Shown: in pieces, positions 16,307 to 26,517 of the stretch | Position numbering within the stretch: position 1 is the stretch's first letter | How the letters are laid out: the number at the start of each line of letters is the position of its first letter | From: Azotimanducus sp965199815 | Lineage (GTDB): Bacteria > Pseudomonadota > Gammaproteobacteria > Pseudomonadales > Azotimanducaceae | Length of the DNA stretch: 64,000 nt | Assembly: GCA_965199815.1 (NCBI GenBank) | Contig: CBDATE010000004.1 | Location: forward strand, 46,061 to 110,060 | Direction: 5' to 3' | Notes under the pieces: model-generated | The model's database searches: none | Seen by the model: only the letters and a program-made list of their open reading frames with translations | Told to the model about the DNA's origin: nothing | Position numbers and translations under genes: made by a program

Positions 16307-19300
16307 ATGTCCCTTCTCACTCCGACGCATCTGGCGCCCGGGGCGCTGCCGCAGCAACCGGGCGAGCGACGGGCCTGGCTTGGGCTTCATGGCAGCGCCG
16401 ACAGTTATCATGCGGTATTGGCGGCGCAAGCCCAGGACGGCCTGGTGCTGGTCGCATGCACGGATGCAGCAGCAGCGGCCAGTATCGTTCAGGCGCTGCG
16501 CTTCTACGCCGGAGATTCGCTGCCAGTTCTGCAATTTCCAGCCTGGGAGACGCTGCCCTACGATGCCTTCTCTCCGCATCAGGACATCATCTCCGAGCGC
16601 CTGGCCACCTTGCAGAGGCTGCCGCGCCTGAAGCGCGGCCTGCTCGTGGCGCCCGCCGCAACGCTCATGCAGCGGCTGCCTCCCACCAGCTTCATTGATG
16701 GCCAGGTGTTGTCGCTTCGGGTGGGCGACAGATTCGATCTGTTGGCGCAGCGCCAACGCCTTGAAGAGGCCGGCTATCTGTCGGTGGAGACCGTAATGCA
16801 CCGCGGCGAATTCGCGATTCGGGGCGCGCTGCTGGATTTCCATCCCATGGGCGCCAGGCACCCGCTCCGGGTGGAGCTGCTCGACGACGAAATCGACACC
16901 TTGCGCACCTTTGACGCAGAGACCCAGCGCACCTTGAAACGCGTGTCGCGGATCGAAGCGCTGCCAGCGCGCGAGTTTCCTCTGGATGCGGCGGCGATCA
17001 CCCGGTTTCGCAACAACTGGCACAGCGAATTCAGAAGCCATACCGGCGCATCGCCCGTATATCAGGAAATTTCGCAGGGCATCGCCAGCAACGGCGCGGA
17101 ACACTACCTGCCCCTGTTCTTCGACCGGGCGGCGGGCCTTGCCAGCCTGTTCGACTATCTGCCGCCGGGCGCTCTGGTGATCCAGCAGGCGGGCCTCAAG
17201 ACGGCAGTCTCGGACTTCTGGGCGCAGTTGCACAGCCGCTACCAGAGCCTCGGCAGCGATGTTGAGCGCCCGATTCTCGCGCCGGACGCCATCTATCTGC
17301 CGCCTGAACACCTGAATCAGGCCCTGAAATCTCATCCTCGGGTGCTGCTGAATGATGCGGCCTACCGACACTCGGTGCAGTTTGCCAGTCGCCCGCTGCC
17401 GCCGCTGCAAGCCAATCCCCGACTGAATACGCCCGGCCAGGCGCTGATCGACCTGGTACGCGCCGAACCGGGCGTGCGGATTCTCTTCACCGCCGAGCGC
17501 GCTGGACGCCTGGCGCTGCTCTCCGAATTCCTGGACAAGGCCGGCATCAAGGCCACCGACTGTGCCAGCTGGCAGGCGTTCCTCGAAGGCGACCAGCGCT
17601 TCGCCATCACCGAGGCGACGCTTGACGCCGGGCTCTGGCTGGGCAATTGCCTGGTGGTGAGCGAGCAGCAACTTTTCAGCGCCCCACCCGGTAGCCGCAG
17701 CAGTCGGCAACGACGACAGGCGCGCGGGCTGAACGCGGAACAGATCCTGCGCAACCTTGCGGAGTTGTCGCCGGGCGCGCCGGTGGTGCATGAAGAACAC
17801 GGCGTCGGGCGCTATTGCGGGTTGGAAACCCTGGACATCGACAACGCCGCCAGCGAGTATCTGGTGCTGGAATACGCCGAGGGCGCGCGCCTCTATGTGC
17901 CGGTGATGGACCTGCATCTGGTAACGCGCTATGCCGGTGCGGAAGCAGAATCGGCGCCGCTGCACCGGCTCGGCTCGGGCCAATGGGACAAGGCCAGGCG
18001 CAAGGCCGCCGAGAAGGTGGTGGACGTAGCAGCGGAACTGCTGGACGTGCAAGCCAGGCGGGCGGCACGCAAGGCGCCGGCGCTGAGAATTGACAACGCC
18101 GACCAGGAACGGTTCGCAGCCGCCTTTCCGTTCGAGTTGACGGCGGACCAGGCAAGCGCCATAGACGCTGTACTCGCCGACATAGGCTCGGAAAAGTCCA
18201 CCGATCGCCTGATCTGCGGCGATGTCGGCTTCGGCAAGACGGAAGTGGCCATGCGCGCTGCTTTCGTGGCCGTACAGGCCGGCTATCAGGTGGCGGTGCT
18301 GGCGCCGACGACCCTGCTCGCGCAACAGCACTTTGATACCTTCCGCGACCGATTCGCCGGTTGGCCGATCAATCTCGATCTGGCCTCACGGCTGCGCAGC
18401 GGCAACGAGATGAAGCAAGTCGGACAGCGGCTGAGCGACGGTCGGATCGACATCCTGATCGGCACGCACAGGCTGCTCGGCGCCGATCTTGCCTTCTGCA
18501 AGCTCGGCCTGGCGATCATCGACGAAGAACATCGTTTCGGCGTGCGACAAAAGGAGCGCCTCAAGGCGCTGCGCGCTGAAGTCGATGTCATCACGCTCAC
18601 CGCCACGCCGATTCCGCGCACGCTGAACCTCGCCTTCAGCGGCATTCGTGACCTCTCCATCATCGCCACGCCACCGGCTCGGCGTCTTTCGATTCTCACC
18701 TTCGTTCAGGAACGCCAGGATGCGCTGATTCGCGAGGCGGTCCAGCGCGAGCTGATGCGCGGCGGCCAGGTGTTTCTGGTGCACAACCAGGTACAGACCA
18801 TCCTCCGGGCGGCAGACGAAACGGCGCGCCTGGTTCCGCAAGCGCGTGTCGGGGTCGGTCATGGTCAGATGCCGAAACGGGCGCTGGAAGCGGCCATGCG
18901 CGACTTTCACCAAAGGCGCACCAACGTTCTGGTGTGCACGACCATCATCGAAAACGGCATCGACATCGCCAATGCCAACACCATCATCATCGAGCGCGCA
19001 GACCGCTTCGGGCTGGCGCAACTGCACCAGCTACGCGGCCGCGTCGGCAGATCGCATCGCCAGGCCTACGCCTATCTGCTCACCCCGCACGCGAGTGCGA
19101 TCACGGCAGACGCGAAGAAGCGATTGGCGGCCATCCAGGCAGCCGGCGAACTCGGCGTCGGGTTCGCGCTGGCGACGCAGGACATGGAAATTCGCGGCGC
19201 CGGCGAACTGCTGGGCCAGGAGCAGTCCGGGCAAATCGAATCCATCGGCTTCAATCTGTACGCCAACATGCTGGATCGGGCCGTCAACGCGTTGCGCGAT

Positions 19301-19804
19301 GGACGGCGCCCGGAACTCGCCGTTCCCTTGCAGACCACAGGCCGGGAAGTCAACCTGCACGGGCCTGCGCTTATCCCGGAAACCTGGATACCGGACGCCC
19401 AGACTCGCCTGACCCTCTACAAGCGTATCGCTGCCGCACCGGATCAAGCCGCGCTGGACGACCTGCGCGACGAGATCATTGACCGTTACGGGCGCGCACC
19501 CGCAGCGCTCGACCACCTGTTTGACGTCACAGCCGTCAAGTTGCGCACCGGTCAACTCGGCATCACCCGCCTGAATCTCGGCGAAAGCGGCGGTCGCCTG
19601 CTGTTCGACAGCCATTCCAGAGTGGACCCGGCCGCTCTGGTGGCGCTGGTCAGCCGCGAGCCGCAAGCGTACAAGCTGGCCGACGGTGAAGCGCTGCATA
19701 TCAATCGACCGATGCCGGACCTCGCCGCGCGAGTGCGCTATGCGCACGAGCTGCTGGATGCACTGGAGGCGCCAGTGTCGGCGGCGGGCCTGGCGGCTGG
19801 TTGA
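16307..19804 (+). CDS. mfd: Transcription-repair coupling factor Mfd
   Basis: 1165 residues, matching the family length of about 1150. Regions in order: a UvrB-like N-terminal module (FPAWETLPYDAFSPHQD), an RNA-polymerase-interaction domain near residue 490 (VVHEEHGVGRY), and a RecG-like translocase with Walker A GDVGFGKTE (about residue 638). DEEH follows in IIDEEHRFGV (about 739), then TATPIPRTL, and QLRGRVGRSH in the second motor lobe. A C-terminal TRCF domain begins around residue 1010. Mfd removes RNA polymerase stalled at lesions and recruits UvrA. The ATG is 148 bases from the divergent FAH gene. A TAAAAT hexamer lies 7 bases upstream of the ATG, too close to judge as a promoter. Confidence 0.97.
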   Translation: MSLLTPTHLAPGALPQQPGERRAWLGLHGSADSYHAVLAAQAQDGLVLVACTDAAAAASIVQALRFYAGDSLPVLQFPAWETLPYDAFSPHQDIISERLATLQRLPRLKRGLLVAPAATLMQRLPPTSFIDGQVLSLRVGDRFDLLAQRQRLEEAGYLSVETVMHRGEFAIRGALLDFHPMGARHPLRVELLDDEIDTLRTFDAETQRTLKRVSRIEALPAREFPLDAAAITRFRNNWHSEFRSHTGASPVYQEISQGIASNGAEHYLPLFFDRAAGLASLFDYLPPGALVIQQAGLKTAVSDFWAQLHSRYQSLGSDVERPILAPDAIYLPPEHLNQALKSHPRVLLNDAAYRHSVQFASRPLPPLQANPRLNTPGQALIDLVRAEPGVRILFTAERAGRLALLSEFLDKAGIKATDCASWQAFLEGDQRFAITEATLDAGLWLGNCLVVSEQQLFSAPPGSRSSRQRRQARGLNAEQILRNLAELSPGAPVVHEEHGVGRYCGLETLDIDNAASEYLVLEYAEGARLYVPVMDLHLVTRYAGAEAESAPLHRLGSGQWDKARRKAAEKVVDVAAELLDVQARRAARKAPALRIDNADQERFAAAFPFELTADQASAIDAVLADIGSEKSTDRLICGDVGFGKTEVAMRAAFVAVQAGYQVAVLAPTTLLAQQHFDTFRDRFAGWPINLDLASRLRSGNEMKQVGQRLSDGRIDILIGTHRLLGADLAFCKLGLAIIDEEHRFGVRQKERLKALRAEVDVITLTATPIPRTLNLAFSGIRDLSIIATPPARRLSILTFVQERQDALIREAVQRELMRGGQVFLVHNQVQTILRAADETARLVPQARVGVGHGQMPKRALEAAMRDFHQRRTNVLVCTTIIENGIDIANANTIIIERADRFGLAQLHQLRGRVGRSHRQAYAYLLTPHASAITADAKKRLAAIQAAGELGVGFALATQDMEIRGAGELLGQEQSGQIESIGFNLYANMLDRAVNALRDGRRPELAVPLQTTGREVNLHGPALIPETWIPDAQTRLTLYKRIAAAPDQAALDDLRDEIIDRYGRAPAALDHLFDVTAVKLRTGQLGITRLNLGESGGRLLFDSHSRVDPAALVALVSREPQAYKLADGEALHINRPMPDLAARVRYAHELLDALEAPVSAAGLAAG

Positions 19805-20709
19805 GCGCGCCCGTGCCTCGCCTCGGAACCCAAGCGCTGCGCCAACGGTCCGACGTTTACCGTGGCAGCATCTGGCTCCTGCTCGCCCTCTGCTCCAACC
19901 CGGCCGTGGCGCAAGCAGCAACAGGCGGCATGACGGGCTTCTTCCCAGACCCTGAGGAACTGGTGCGCAACAGGCACGCCATCGAAGTTGTGATCTTTGC
20001 CCACACCACTCTGGGCCCGGATTCTGCACGCGAAGATCTGGCGCGCCCCGAAATCGCGCCCTTGCCCTGGCAAGCCATCCGCTTGCAACAGGACGCCTCC
20101 TGGCAAGACCAGGCAATCACCGCCAACACCCGCGCCTGCCTGACCTTCCCGACACTGACCTTGCGCCCCCCGGAGACGGAAGCCAGGCCTGCGCCACCGC
20201 CGCAGATTGACCCGCAACTCGCGCCCCACCCCTGGCTCGACCTGATGCGGGCAGCGGCGGATGTCGAGCGCGAAAGACGCGGTGACGACTTTCGTCTGAT
20301 CGAGCCATCCGCATTGACGCTCCAAGGCCTGGCGCAACGCCTGAAACGCGCGCCGGAAACCCGCTTGCTCTGGCACGGCGCCTGGATTCAACCAGCGATC
20401 GAGCACGGCAACGGGCAACCGATCGTCATCGCTTCAGCCGAAGGCGATGCAACGCAAGGACTGTTCGGCGCCCTGACAGTTACCGAGGGACGCTTCCTGC
20501 ACTTTCTGGCGGATCTGCAGATGCGCGAGCCCGCGCCGGGCGCCGACTTCGTCCGCCTGACGGAGCGCCGAACCATGCGCCTTGGCGAACTCAACTACCT
20601 GGACCATCCCTGGCTCGGGGTCATCGTCCGGATCACTCGGGCAGCGCCGCCGGCGCGCCTTGACGCGGCCATTGCAGCCTGGCGGACGGCTGCCGGCGGG
20701 GAAGGATAG
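19801..20709 (+). CDS. csiV: CsiV family protein
   Basis: 302 residues from a TTG that overlaps the TGA stop of mfd (TTGA), implying translational coupling. A signal-peptide-like hydrophobic stretch IWLLLALCSNPAVAQA lies near residues 24-39. The body has the CsiV pattern: IEVVIFAH near the start, then LLWHGAWIQP, LFGALTVTEGRFLHF, ERRTMRLGELNYLDHPWLGVIV and a final arginine/alanine-rich helix. CsiV (PF10972) was described in Shewanella as a partner that activates the peptidoglycan synthesis factor LpoA/PBP1a. Its position right behind mfd is also seen in Pseudomonas. A periplasmic location is expected. Confidence 0.8.
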   Translation: MSAPVPRLGTQALRQRSDVYRGSIWLLLALCSNPAVAQAATGGMTGFFPDPEELVRNRHAIEVVIFAHTTLGPDSAREDLARPEIAPLPWQAIRLQQDASWQDQAITANTRACLTFPTLTLRPPETEARPAPPPQIDPQLAPHPWLDLMRAAADVERERRGDDFRLIEPSALTLQGLAQRLKRAPETRLLWHGAWIQPAIEHGNGQPIVIASAEGDATQGLFGALTVTEGRFLHFLADLQMREPAPGADFVRLTERRTMRLGELNYLDHPWLGVIVRITRAAPPARLDAAIAAWRTAAGGEG

Positions 20710-20871
20710 GCAGCGCCTCTCTGTTTCGCCCCCAACTGTTTCGGCCCAAACTTGACCGCGCCCGCTGAAACGAGGGAAGATGCTGCGACGAATCGGGGCA
20801 ATTGACCAACACAAATCAATCTGGAGCTTTGCCCGCAATCTGTCCAGGGGCCCGACCACTTCAGAGAGGTC

Positions 20872-21837
20872 ATGAACGGCATGAGTCCATCGCGCTCAAA
20901 GTGGCATGTCGAGGAGGCGCGGCCGGATCTTCCAGTAGCAGACGTTGAGAACATTCTCAGCAGCTACAACAGGCAGTGGCGCGTTGCCAACAAGAATCGG
21001 GCGCAAAGCCACGTGTCCATTGGTAGCCGTGAATTCGCAGACATCTTGCTCACCGAGATGCATATGGCGGAGATTCGCGGCGTGCGGGACGAGAGTACTC
21101 TCGATGTGGGGGACGCCGCGTACGTCGGGGTTACGCACGCCTTTGACGGCGACATAGACGTTGACAGCGAGCGACAGCGCCTTGATGAATCAAACGTTCA
21201 GATATGGAGTTCGCGCAGCCCGATTTCATTCGTCGCGACAAGGCCGGTGGGCTTTCTGAACGTGTTGCTGCCTGAAACCTGCTTGCACGACCGCGTTCCG
21301 GGCTTCTCCGGCGGATATGCCGTCATTTCCACCGATTGCCCTGCTGGTCATTTGATGGCCTCGCACTTGAAGGCCGTGTCAAGCGCGGCGAAGTCTCACG
21401 GCGACCTGGATGACCGCTGCGTTGCTGGCGCCATGGCGGATGTCATAGCAAATCTCATTCGGTGTTCCAGCCTTTGCATTCAGCCAGATCCACGGCGCGC
21501 GCGTCTTGGAGAAATCAAGCGCTTTATTGCAGACAACCTCAAGCGAGCAGAACTCAGTCCCCATACGATTGCCCGGGAGTTCGGCTTTTCGGTGCGTAGC
21601 CTGCACAAGCTCTTCTCCGAGCATGGTGGGTCCGTGATGCGGTACGTCAAGGAGCAGCGCCTGGAAGGATCGGCCAGGGATCTATGCGACCCGCTTCTGC
21701 ACAGCCTCTCGGTTACCGAGATTGGCTTCAAGTGGGCGTTTTCCGATTCAGCGCACTTCAGCAATGCGTTCAAGACCAGATTTGGCCGAAATCCGTCCAG
21801 CTACCGCAAGGAACGCCTGAACCTTCCAACCAGGTAG
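20872..21837 (+). CDS. AraC-family transcriptional regulator
   Basis: 321 residues from ATG 20872, preceded by AGAGAGG. The N-terminal two thirds is an AraC-binding-like (AraC_binding_2) sensor domain. The C-terminal domain has two helix-turn-helix units: HTIAREFGFSVRSLHKLFSEHGG and the signature with FSDSAHFSNAFKTRFGRNPSSYR. It sits just upstream of the Rieske oxygenase and TonB receptor genes on the same strand, so it probably activates them in response to an aromatic or similar effector. The inducer is unknown. The 162 bases before it hold no gene. Confidence 0.9.
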   Translation: MNGMSPSRSKWHVEEARPDLPVADVENILSSYNRQWRVANKNRAQSHVSIGSREFADILLTEMHMAEIRGVRDESTLDVGDAAYVGVTHAFDGDIDVDSERQRLDESNVQIWSSRSPISFVATRPVGFLNVLLPETCLHDRVPGFSGGYAVISTDCPAGHLMASHLKAVSSAAKSHGDLDDRCVAGAMADVIANLIRCSSLCIQPDPRRARLGEIKRFIADNLKRAELSPHTIAREFGFSVRSLHKLFSEHGGSVMRYVKEQRLEGSARDLCDPLLHSLSVTEIGFKWAFSDSAHFSNAFKTRFGRNPSSYRKERLNLPTR

Positions 21838-21990
21838 TTCCAGCCCGGACCCTGTGCACGAAGAGCCAAGCGCTTCTGCGCCACTACGCATGCCGCCGCC
21901 ATCTATTGCCGTTAGTCTTGACTGACGCAGCATGACTGCTCGGACAATCGGCGTAGAAGACAACAACTTAAACTGTAGAGGACAACAGGG

Positions 21991-23370
21991 ATGGGCGAGT
22001 TCGAGGCGCAAAGCGTTCAGCAACAAAAAATTGTTGCCAGCTTCGAGGGAATGTTCAAGAACGAAGACGCGACGCCGCCTGACACCGTCTTTGATCACCG
22101 GATGGAACTCGTGGACGTGCCCACGGTGGCCACAGAGCGCTACACCAGTGAAGCGTTTCATGAACTCGAAAAGGAAAAGGTCTGGCGCAAGGTCTGGCAG
22201 GTCGTTGGGTGGGCGGAGGATCTTCCGGATTCCGGGGATACATTGGTCTATGACTGCGCGGGCATATCTGCCCTGGTGGTGCGCCAGACTGATGGTTCGC
22301 TCAAGGCTTTTCACAATTCGTGTCTGCACCGGGGCATGCGTCTGTGCGACAAGCCAGGCAACGCCACATCAATTCGGTGCAGGTTTCATGGTTTCAATTG
22401 GGACCTGAACGGTCGCTGCAGGCACATTCCAGAAAGCTGGGACTTTTCGCAGCTTGAACAGTCGCAACTGAGTCTGCCGGAGTTGCAGGTGAGCGTGTGG
22501 CAGGGGTACGTATTCGTCAACCCGGATTTGAAAGCTCCGCCGCTGTCGAGCTATCTGGGCGCCATGCCCGGGCAATGGGACGCCGCGGGATGGAGCTTGG
22601 CCAATCGCTTCAAGGCGGTGCACGTCATCAAGAAGATTCCGGCGAATTGGAAGGTCGCCCAGGAAGCGTTCATGGAGTCGTTCCATGGCGCCTCCGTGCA
22701 TCCCGATTCAATACTGCCGGCAGCGCCGCTGGCTGCGATGCGACAAGATGTGTACCACGATGAGAAGCACTTCGCGCGCGGCGTTGGCGCTGCTGGCGTG
22801 CTGACAGGAAGCGGGGCTCCTGATCGGCGGGCCGAACAGAAAGCGGTTGATCACTGGATCGAGTACTACGCACCGGAATTCAAGGACAAGCGAGGTTACA
22901 TCGTTGGGGATGGTGAAAGCGCCCGAGATGTCATCTGGCGTTTGACGGTCGACAAGACGAAGGCGGATCTGGATTGCGACATCTCGCATTTGAACAGGTT
23001 CAACGCCATAGACTATGTCTGGTACAACGTATTTCCGAATTTCATGCCCTGGCCCACGCTGGGATATCCGCTGGGATACTGGTTTCGCCCAGATGGGGGC
23101 CCAGGGAACTGCACAATGGACATCGTGCTGCTCCTCCCGTTCCAGGGGAAGCGGCCAACTTCAGCAACGCCGATTGTCGTAGAGCAAGGTGAGTCGTGCG
23201 AGCCGGCCCTGGGCGCGATAGGCGCAATCCTGGATGAAGATATGGCGAACATACCGTTGATCCAGCAGGGATTGAAGTCTTCGGTAACGAATCAAATCAA
23301 TCTGGCCGGGTTTCATGAATCGCGCATTCGTCACTTTCATCGTACGCTGGGCCACTACGTTTCAGCCTGA
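21991..23370 (+). CDS. Rieske [2Fe-2S] ring-hydroxylating oxygenase, alpha subunit
   Basis: 459 residues. The Rieske centre is C111-x-H113 (CLHRG) and C130-x2-H133 (CRFHG). The mononuclear iron site starts with E229-SFHGASVHPD, with H232 and H237 as ligands. The C-terminal catalytic domain follows the usual alpha-subunit plan, ending around residue 455. No beta subunit, ferredoxin or reductase gene is next to it, so electron transfer partners must be encoded elsewhere. An AraC regulator precedes it and a TonB receptor follows 117 bases on. This suggests regulated uptake and hydroxylation or demethylation of one compound. Confidence 0.92.
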   Translation: MGEFEAQSVQQQKIVASFEGMFKNEDATPPDTVFDHRMELVDVPTVATERYTSEAFHELEKEKVWRKVWQVVGWAEDLPDSGDTLVYDCAGISALVVRQTDGSLKAFHNSCLHRGMRLCDKPGNATSIRCRFHGFNWDLNGRCRHIPESWDFSQLEQSQLSLPELQVSVWQGYVFVNPDLKAPPLSSYLGAMPGQWDAAGWSLANRFKAVHVIKKIPANWKVAQEAFMESFHGASVHPDSILPAAPLAAMRQDVYHDEKHFARGVGAAGVLTGSGAPDRRAEQKAVDHWIEYYAPEFKDKRGYIVGDGESARDVIWRLTVDKTKADLDCDISHLNRFNAIDYVWYNVFPNFMPWPTLGYPLGYWFRPDGGPGNCTMDIVLLLPFQGKRPTSATPIVVEQGESCEPALGAIGAILDEDMANIPLIQQGLKSSVTNQINLAGFHESRIRHFHRTLGHYVSA

Positions 23371-23486
23371 TGCCCGCTGATCCTCCTGCACACAATGCCA
23401 AGATCGTATGCACTGGCTCGCATGCACACGACGGTGCGTCTGGTCGAAAATCCCCGTTGGTAGCCAAGGACTGTTTCGGAGAGATC

Positions 23487-25691
23487 ATGCGACATATACG
23501 GTTTTCTCTAGATGGGGCTCGACTCCCTGGCAGGATTTCTGCCACGACATCGCTTTCATTGTTGCTCCTGGCCACCGGATCGTGGGATGCGTGGGCTCAG
23601 AACGAATCGGTCCTTGAGGAAATCGTGGTGACGGCAACGAAGTCGGGCGCACAGAACCTGCAGGACTTGCCGATTAGCGTTGCAGCACTCAGCGGAGAGG
23701 ATCTGGACAGTGCGGGAATCGCGACCACCATGGAGCTTCAGTCGCGCATTCCGGGCCTGGTCATCACCCGCAATACTCACTTGGGGCAGCCGTACATTCG
23801 CGGTGTTGGCAGCGATGTGGTAGGCCCGGCAATCGACGGAGCGGTATCGGTTTACGTGGATGGCGCCTACCAGGCTCGGGCTGCCAGCCAGATTGCGGCG
23901 CTGGCTGATGTTGAACGGGTAGAGGTGTTGAAGGGACCGCAGGGTACGCTGTATGGCCGCAACGCCACGGGTGGAGCCATCAATATCGTCACCAGAAGGC
24001 CGACGCGCGAGTTTTTCGCGCAGGGAGACCTGCAGTTCGGAAATCTCGGTCAGTTCGTTGCGCGTGGCTCGCTCAGCGGCCCGTTGCTGGGTGACCGGGT
24101 GTTCGGTCGCCTCAACGTCACCCGCAACCAGGATGATGGCTACACGGACAACATCCTGCTCGATAAAGCGGGTGACGATACCGACATCCTGCATCTGCGC
24201 AGCGCCTTGGAGTTTGTGCTCAGCGACCACGTGACCCTGGATGTCGCCGGTTACTATTTCGACCGAGAAACGCGTGCGCTGCCAAAAGCCCTGAACCCCG
24301 AAACGAACCCCAGCACGCTCCTCTTCGGGGCTACGGTCAACGACAACCCCAGGGAGGTGTTGCATGACATTGATTCTGGTCTTGGCGTTGAACAGTGGGG
24401 CTTGAACGCCAGATTGGTGTGGGATTTCGAAGGATTCACGCTCACGTCTGTCACCACCTTTGATTCTCTCGATGAAACCGGCGCTCTGGATGTTGATTCC
24501 ACAGAAATCCCGCTGGCGCACAATGGAGTCGTCTGGCCGCGAATTGGTGAGGAATGGGGTGAAGATGCGGAGTTTTTTTCCCAGGAAATCGTGGTGAGCG
24601 GGGAATCGGGCAGGCTGCAATGGACGGGCTTGGTCAACTACTACGTTGCCGACGCAAAGACCAATGCCGACAATGACCTGCCGCTATTCGGCTTCGCAGG
24701 AATCTGGCAAAGCGAATTTGACAACGAGGCCTTCGGCACCGCACTGCAGTTGAACTATGCCTTGACTGACCAGTTCAGTGCGACGGTGGGCGTTCGATAC
24801 AGCTACGAGAACAAGGAATTCGAGCGGAGTCAGGGGCTGGTTTCGGGCGGCGCGCCGTTGATTCTGGTCAGCGACGACTCCGACGCTTCCTGGAGACCCT
24901 GGACGCCCAGATTCGGGATCGAGTATCGCCCCAGCGAAGATGTCATGGTTTACGCGTCCGCGACACGAGGATTTCGAAGTGGCGGATTCAATCTCTTTGC
25001 CGCCCAAAGTGAATTCGACCCGGAGTTTATCTGGAGCTACGAGGCCGGCGTCAAGTCCACATGGTGGGAGGGTCGAATGCGCTTGAATGCAGCGGCCTTC
25101 TACTACGACTACAAAGACCTTCAGCTGCAGACTTTCCTCGCCGATCGCGGCGCTGGCGCCGCCGCCACGCAAATCGAAAATGCAGGAGAGGCAACGCTCA
25201 GCGGGCTGGATCTGGACGTCGTCCTGCAGGCAACGGAAGCGCTGATGTTCGAGGCCAGCCTCGCCTTTCTCCATGGAGAGCTGGACGAATGGGTAACTGT
25301 AGATCCTGATCGACCGACGGAAGGCGTGTTCGACCGCGACGGCAATGCGATGCCGCGAGCGCCGGATCTTACGGCCAGCCTGGCGGCGGAACACCGGATC
25401 GCTCTGGGTGACATCGGCTCTTTGACCCTGCGCGGAGAGTTCTACTATCGCGACAAGATCTACTTCACGGCTTTCGAGGATGCGCGTGTAGATCAAGGGG
25501 CGATTGAATTATGGAACGCGCGTTTGACCTTTACCGGCGCGAATGAACGCTGGTTCGTCGCGGCGTTTGGCCAGAATCTGGGAGACGAGGAATATCTCGA
25601 AAACGTGCTGACCGTGCAAGCGCTGATCGGCCAGATCGGCTTCTATGCCCCACCTCGAACCTACGGGATGCAGGTGGGATTCAAGTTGTAG
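23487..25691 (+). CDS. TonB-dependent receptor
   Basis: 734 residues from ATG 23487, which has GGAGAG upstream; an earlier in-frame ATG at 23370 overlaps the Rieske stop but lacks a signal peptide. The signal region is SLSLLLLATGSWDAWAQ, then a TonB box EEIVVTATK. The plug domain has LPISVAALSGEDL, PYIRGVGS and VEVLKGPQGTLYGRNATGGAINIVT. A 22-strand barrel follows with ASATRGFRSGGFN and a terminal GMQVGFKL. It imports a substrate across the outer membrane using TonB energy. The neighbouring oxygenase suggests an organic substrate rather than a siderophore, but this is inference. Confidence 0.95.
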   Translation: MRHIRFSLDGARLPGRISATTSLSLLLLATGSWDAWAQNESVLEEIVVTATKSGAQNLQDLPISVAALSGEDLDSAGIATTMELQSRIPGLVITRNTHLGQPYIRGVGSDVVGPAIDGAVSVYVDGAYQARAASQIAALADVERVEVLKGPQGTLYGRNATGGAINIVTRRPTREFFAQGDLQFGNLGQFVARGSLSGPLLGDRVFGRLNVTRNQDDGYTDNILLDKAGDDTDILHLRSALEFVLSDHVTLDVAGYYFDRETRALPKALNPETNPSTLLFGATVNDNPREVLHDIDSGLGVEQWGLNARLVWDFEGFTLTSVTTFDSLDETGALDVDSTEIPLAHNGVVWPRIGEEWGEDAEFFSQEIVVSGESGRLQWTGLVNYYVADAKTNADNDLPLFGFAGIWQSEFDNEAFGTALQLNYALTDQFSATVGVRYSYENKEFERSQGLVSGGAPLILVSDDSDASWRPWTPRFGIEYRPSEDVMVYASATRGFRSGGFNLFAAQSEFDPEFIWSYEAGVKSTWWEGRMRLNAAAFYYDYKDLQLQTFLADRGAGAAATQIENAGEATLSGLDLDVVLQATEALMFEASLAFLHGELDEWVTVDPDRPTEGVFDRDGNAMPRAPDLTASLAAEHRIALGDIGSLTLRGEFYYRDKIYFTAFEDARVDQGAIELWNARLTFTGANERWFVAAFGQNLGDEEYLENVLTVQALIGQIGFYAPPRTYGMQVGFKL

Positions 25692-25757
25692 CCTGGCACA
25701 GCAACTTGAGGCGGTGCGACACGGCGAGGCTGGAACAGACTTTCGCTGAACTCGCGG

Positions 25758-26276
25758 CTACGGGTACACGCTGGTGCTGGCCATGAAAACCCGACGGCGG
25801 AAAAACCAGCGATCTTCGATCTTTGCCAGCTCGCTGTGATAGATGCCCCCGAACAGCAGTCGGGATTCAACCTTCTCGAACCAGGTGTTGCCGTCCACTT
25901 CGTCGGCGCCGTCATCGTGGCAGGTTTGCACGGTGGCGTGCACCATGGTGCGAATCCGCGCGGCTGTCGGCGTCAGCTCGTCGAACACGGTCACGCTTTG
26001 CAGGTGAAAGCCGCACAACGCGTCTGGAAATCCCCCGTCTTCGCGGGCTGTCTTGATGACCTCGATCAGTTCGTCACGGCCGTTCGCGCTGAGGATCGGT
26101 TCGCTACGTGACGGCATGTAAACCGCAAACGATCCGTCATCCGTCCACAGGTTGAACCAGCTCTCCAGATCACCCGCGTCGTAGGCAAGCGAGTAGTGTC
26201 CGAGTAGCTCATGAATAGCCAGCTTGTCGGCGACCGTCGTTACATCTGCGACCGCTACGCCACCTGAATGGGTCAT
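25758..26276 (-). CDS. SnoaL-like (NTF2-fold) protein
   Basis: 172 residues from ATG 26276, which has GGAGCG 5 bases upstream; an in-frame ATG ten codons earlier is possible. Features of the SnoaL_4/NTF2-like family are KLAIHELLGHYSLAYDAGDLESWFNLWTDDG at the N terminus, the GFHLQSV strand, and the final SELAKIEDRWFFRRRVF. The fold is a cone-shaped barrel used by small isomerases, dehydratases and ring-hydroxylating beta-like subunits. A second SnoaL-like gene lies at 31703. It is probably cotranscribed downstream of the acyl-CoA synthetase, with about 240 bases between them. The reaction is unknown. Confidence 0.75.
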   Translation of the reverse strand: MTHSGGVAVADVTTVADKLAIHELLGHYSLAYDAGDLESWFNLWTDDGSFAVYMPSRSEPILSANGRDELIEVIKTAREDGGFPDALCGFHLQSVTVFDELTPTAARIRTMVHATVQTCHDDGADEVDGNTWFEKVESRLLFGGIYHSELAKIEDRWFFRRRVFMASTSVYP

Positions 26277-26517
26277 TGTGCGCTCCCTGCTTGTTCGAAT
26301 CGCCATCTAACCGATAGTTGCCGCGATGGCGCAATCTCTCACGTTAGCGCTCTGGCTTCGCCAGGCATGGATTCGTGCGCAAGCGACCTTGTTCGTTCGT
26401 GCACGCTCACGCTTGCGGGAGTCTTGCAGGGATCAGTTGCGCACCGTAAGGCACGTCGAGGTGAGAGGTGGCTTCGTTGTACTTCACCGATCTCCACCTC
26501 GTTCACCCCAAATGTTC
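26277..26517. other. Intergenic stretch between acyl-CoA synthetase and SnoaL genes
   Basis: 241 bases lie between the stop of the synthetase gene and the start of the SnoaL gene, both on the minus strand. I see no gene, terminator with a T-tract, or repeat. A promoter for the SnoaL gene may be here, but no convincing pair of hexamers stands out. Confidence 0.4.

Noticed and set aside
16088..18331. 747-codon minus-strand open frame inside mfd
   Set aside because: It lies antisense to an unmistakable Mfd sequence and has no domain.
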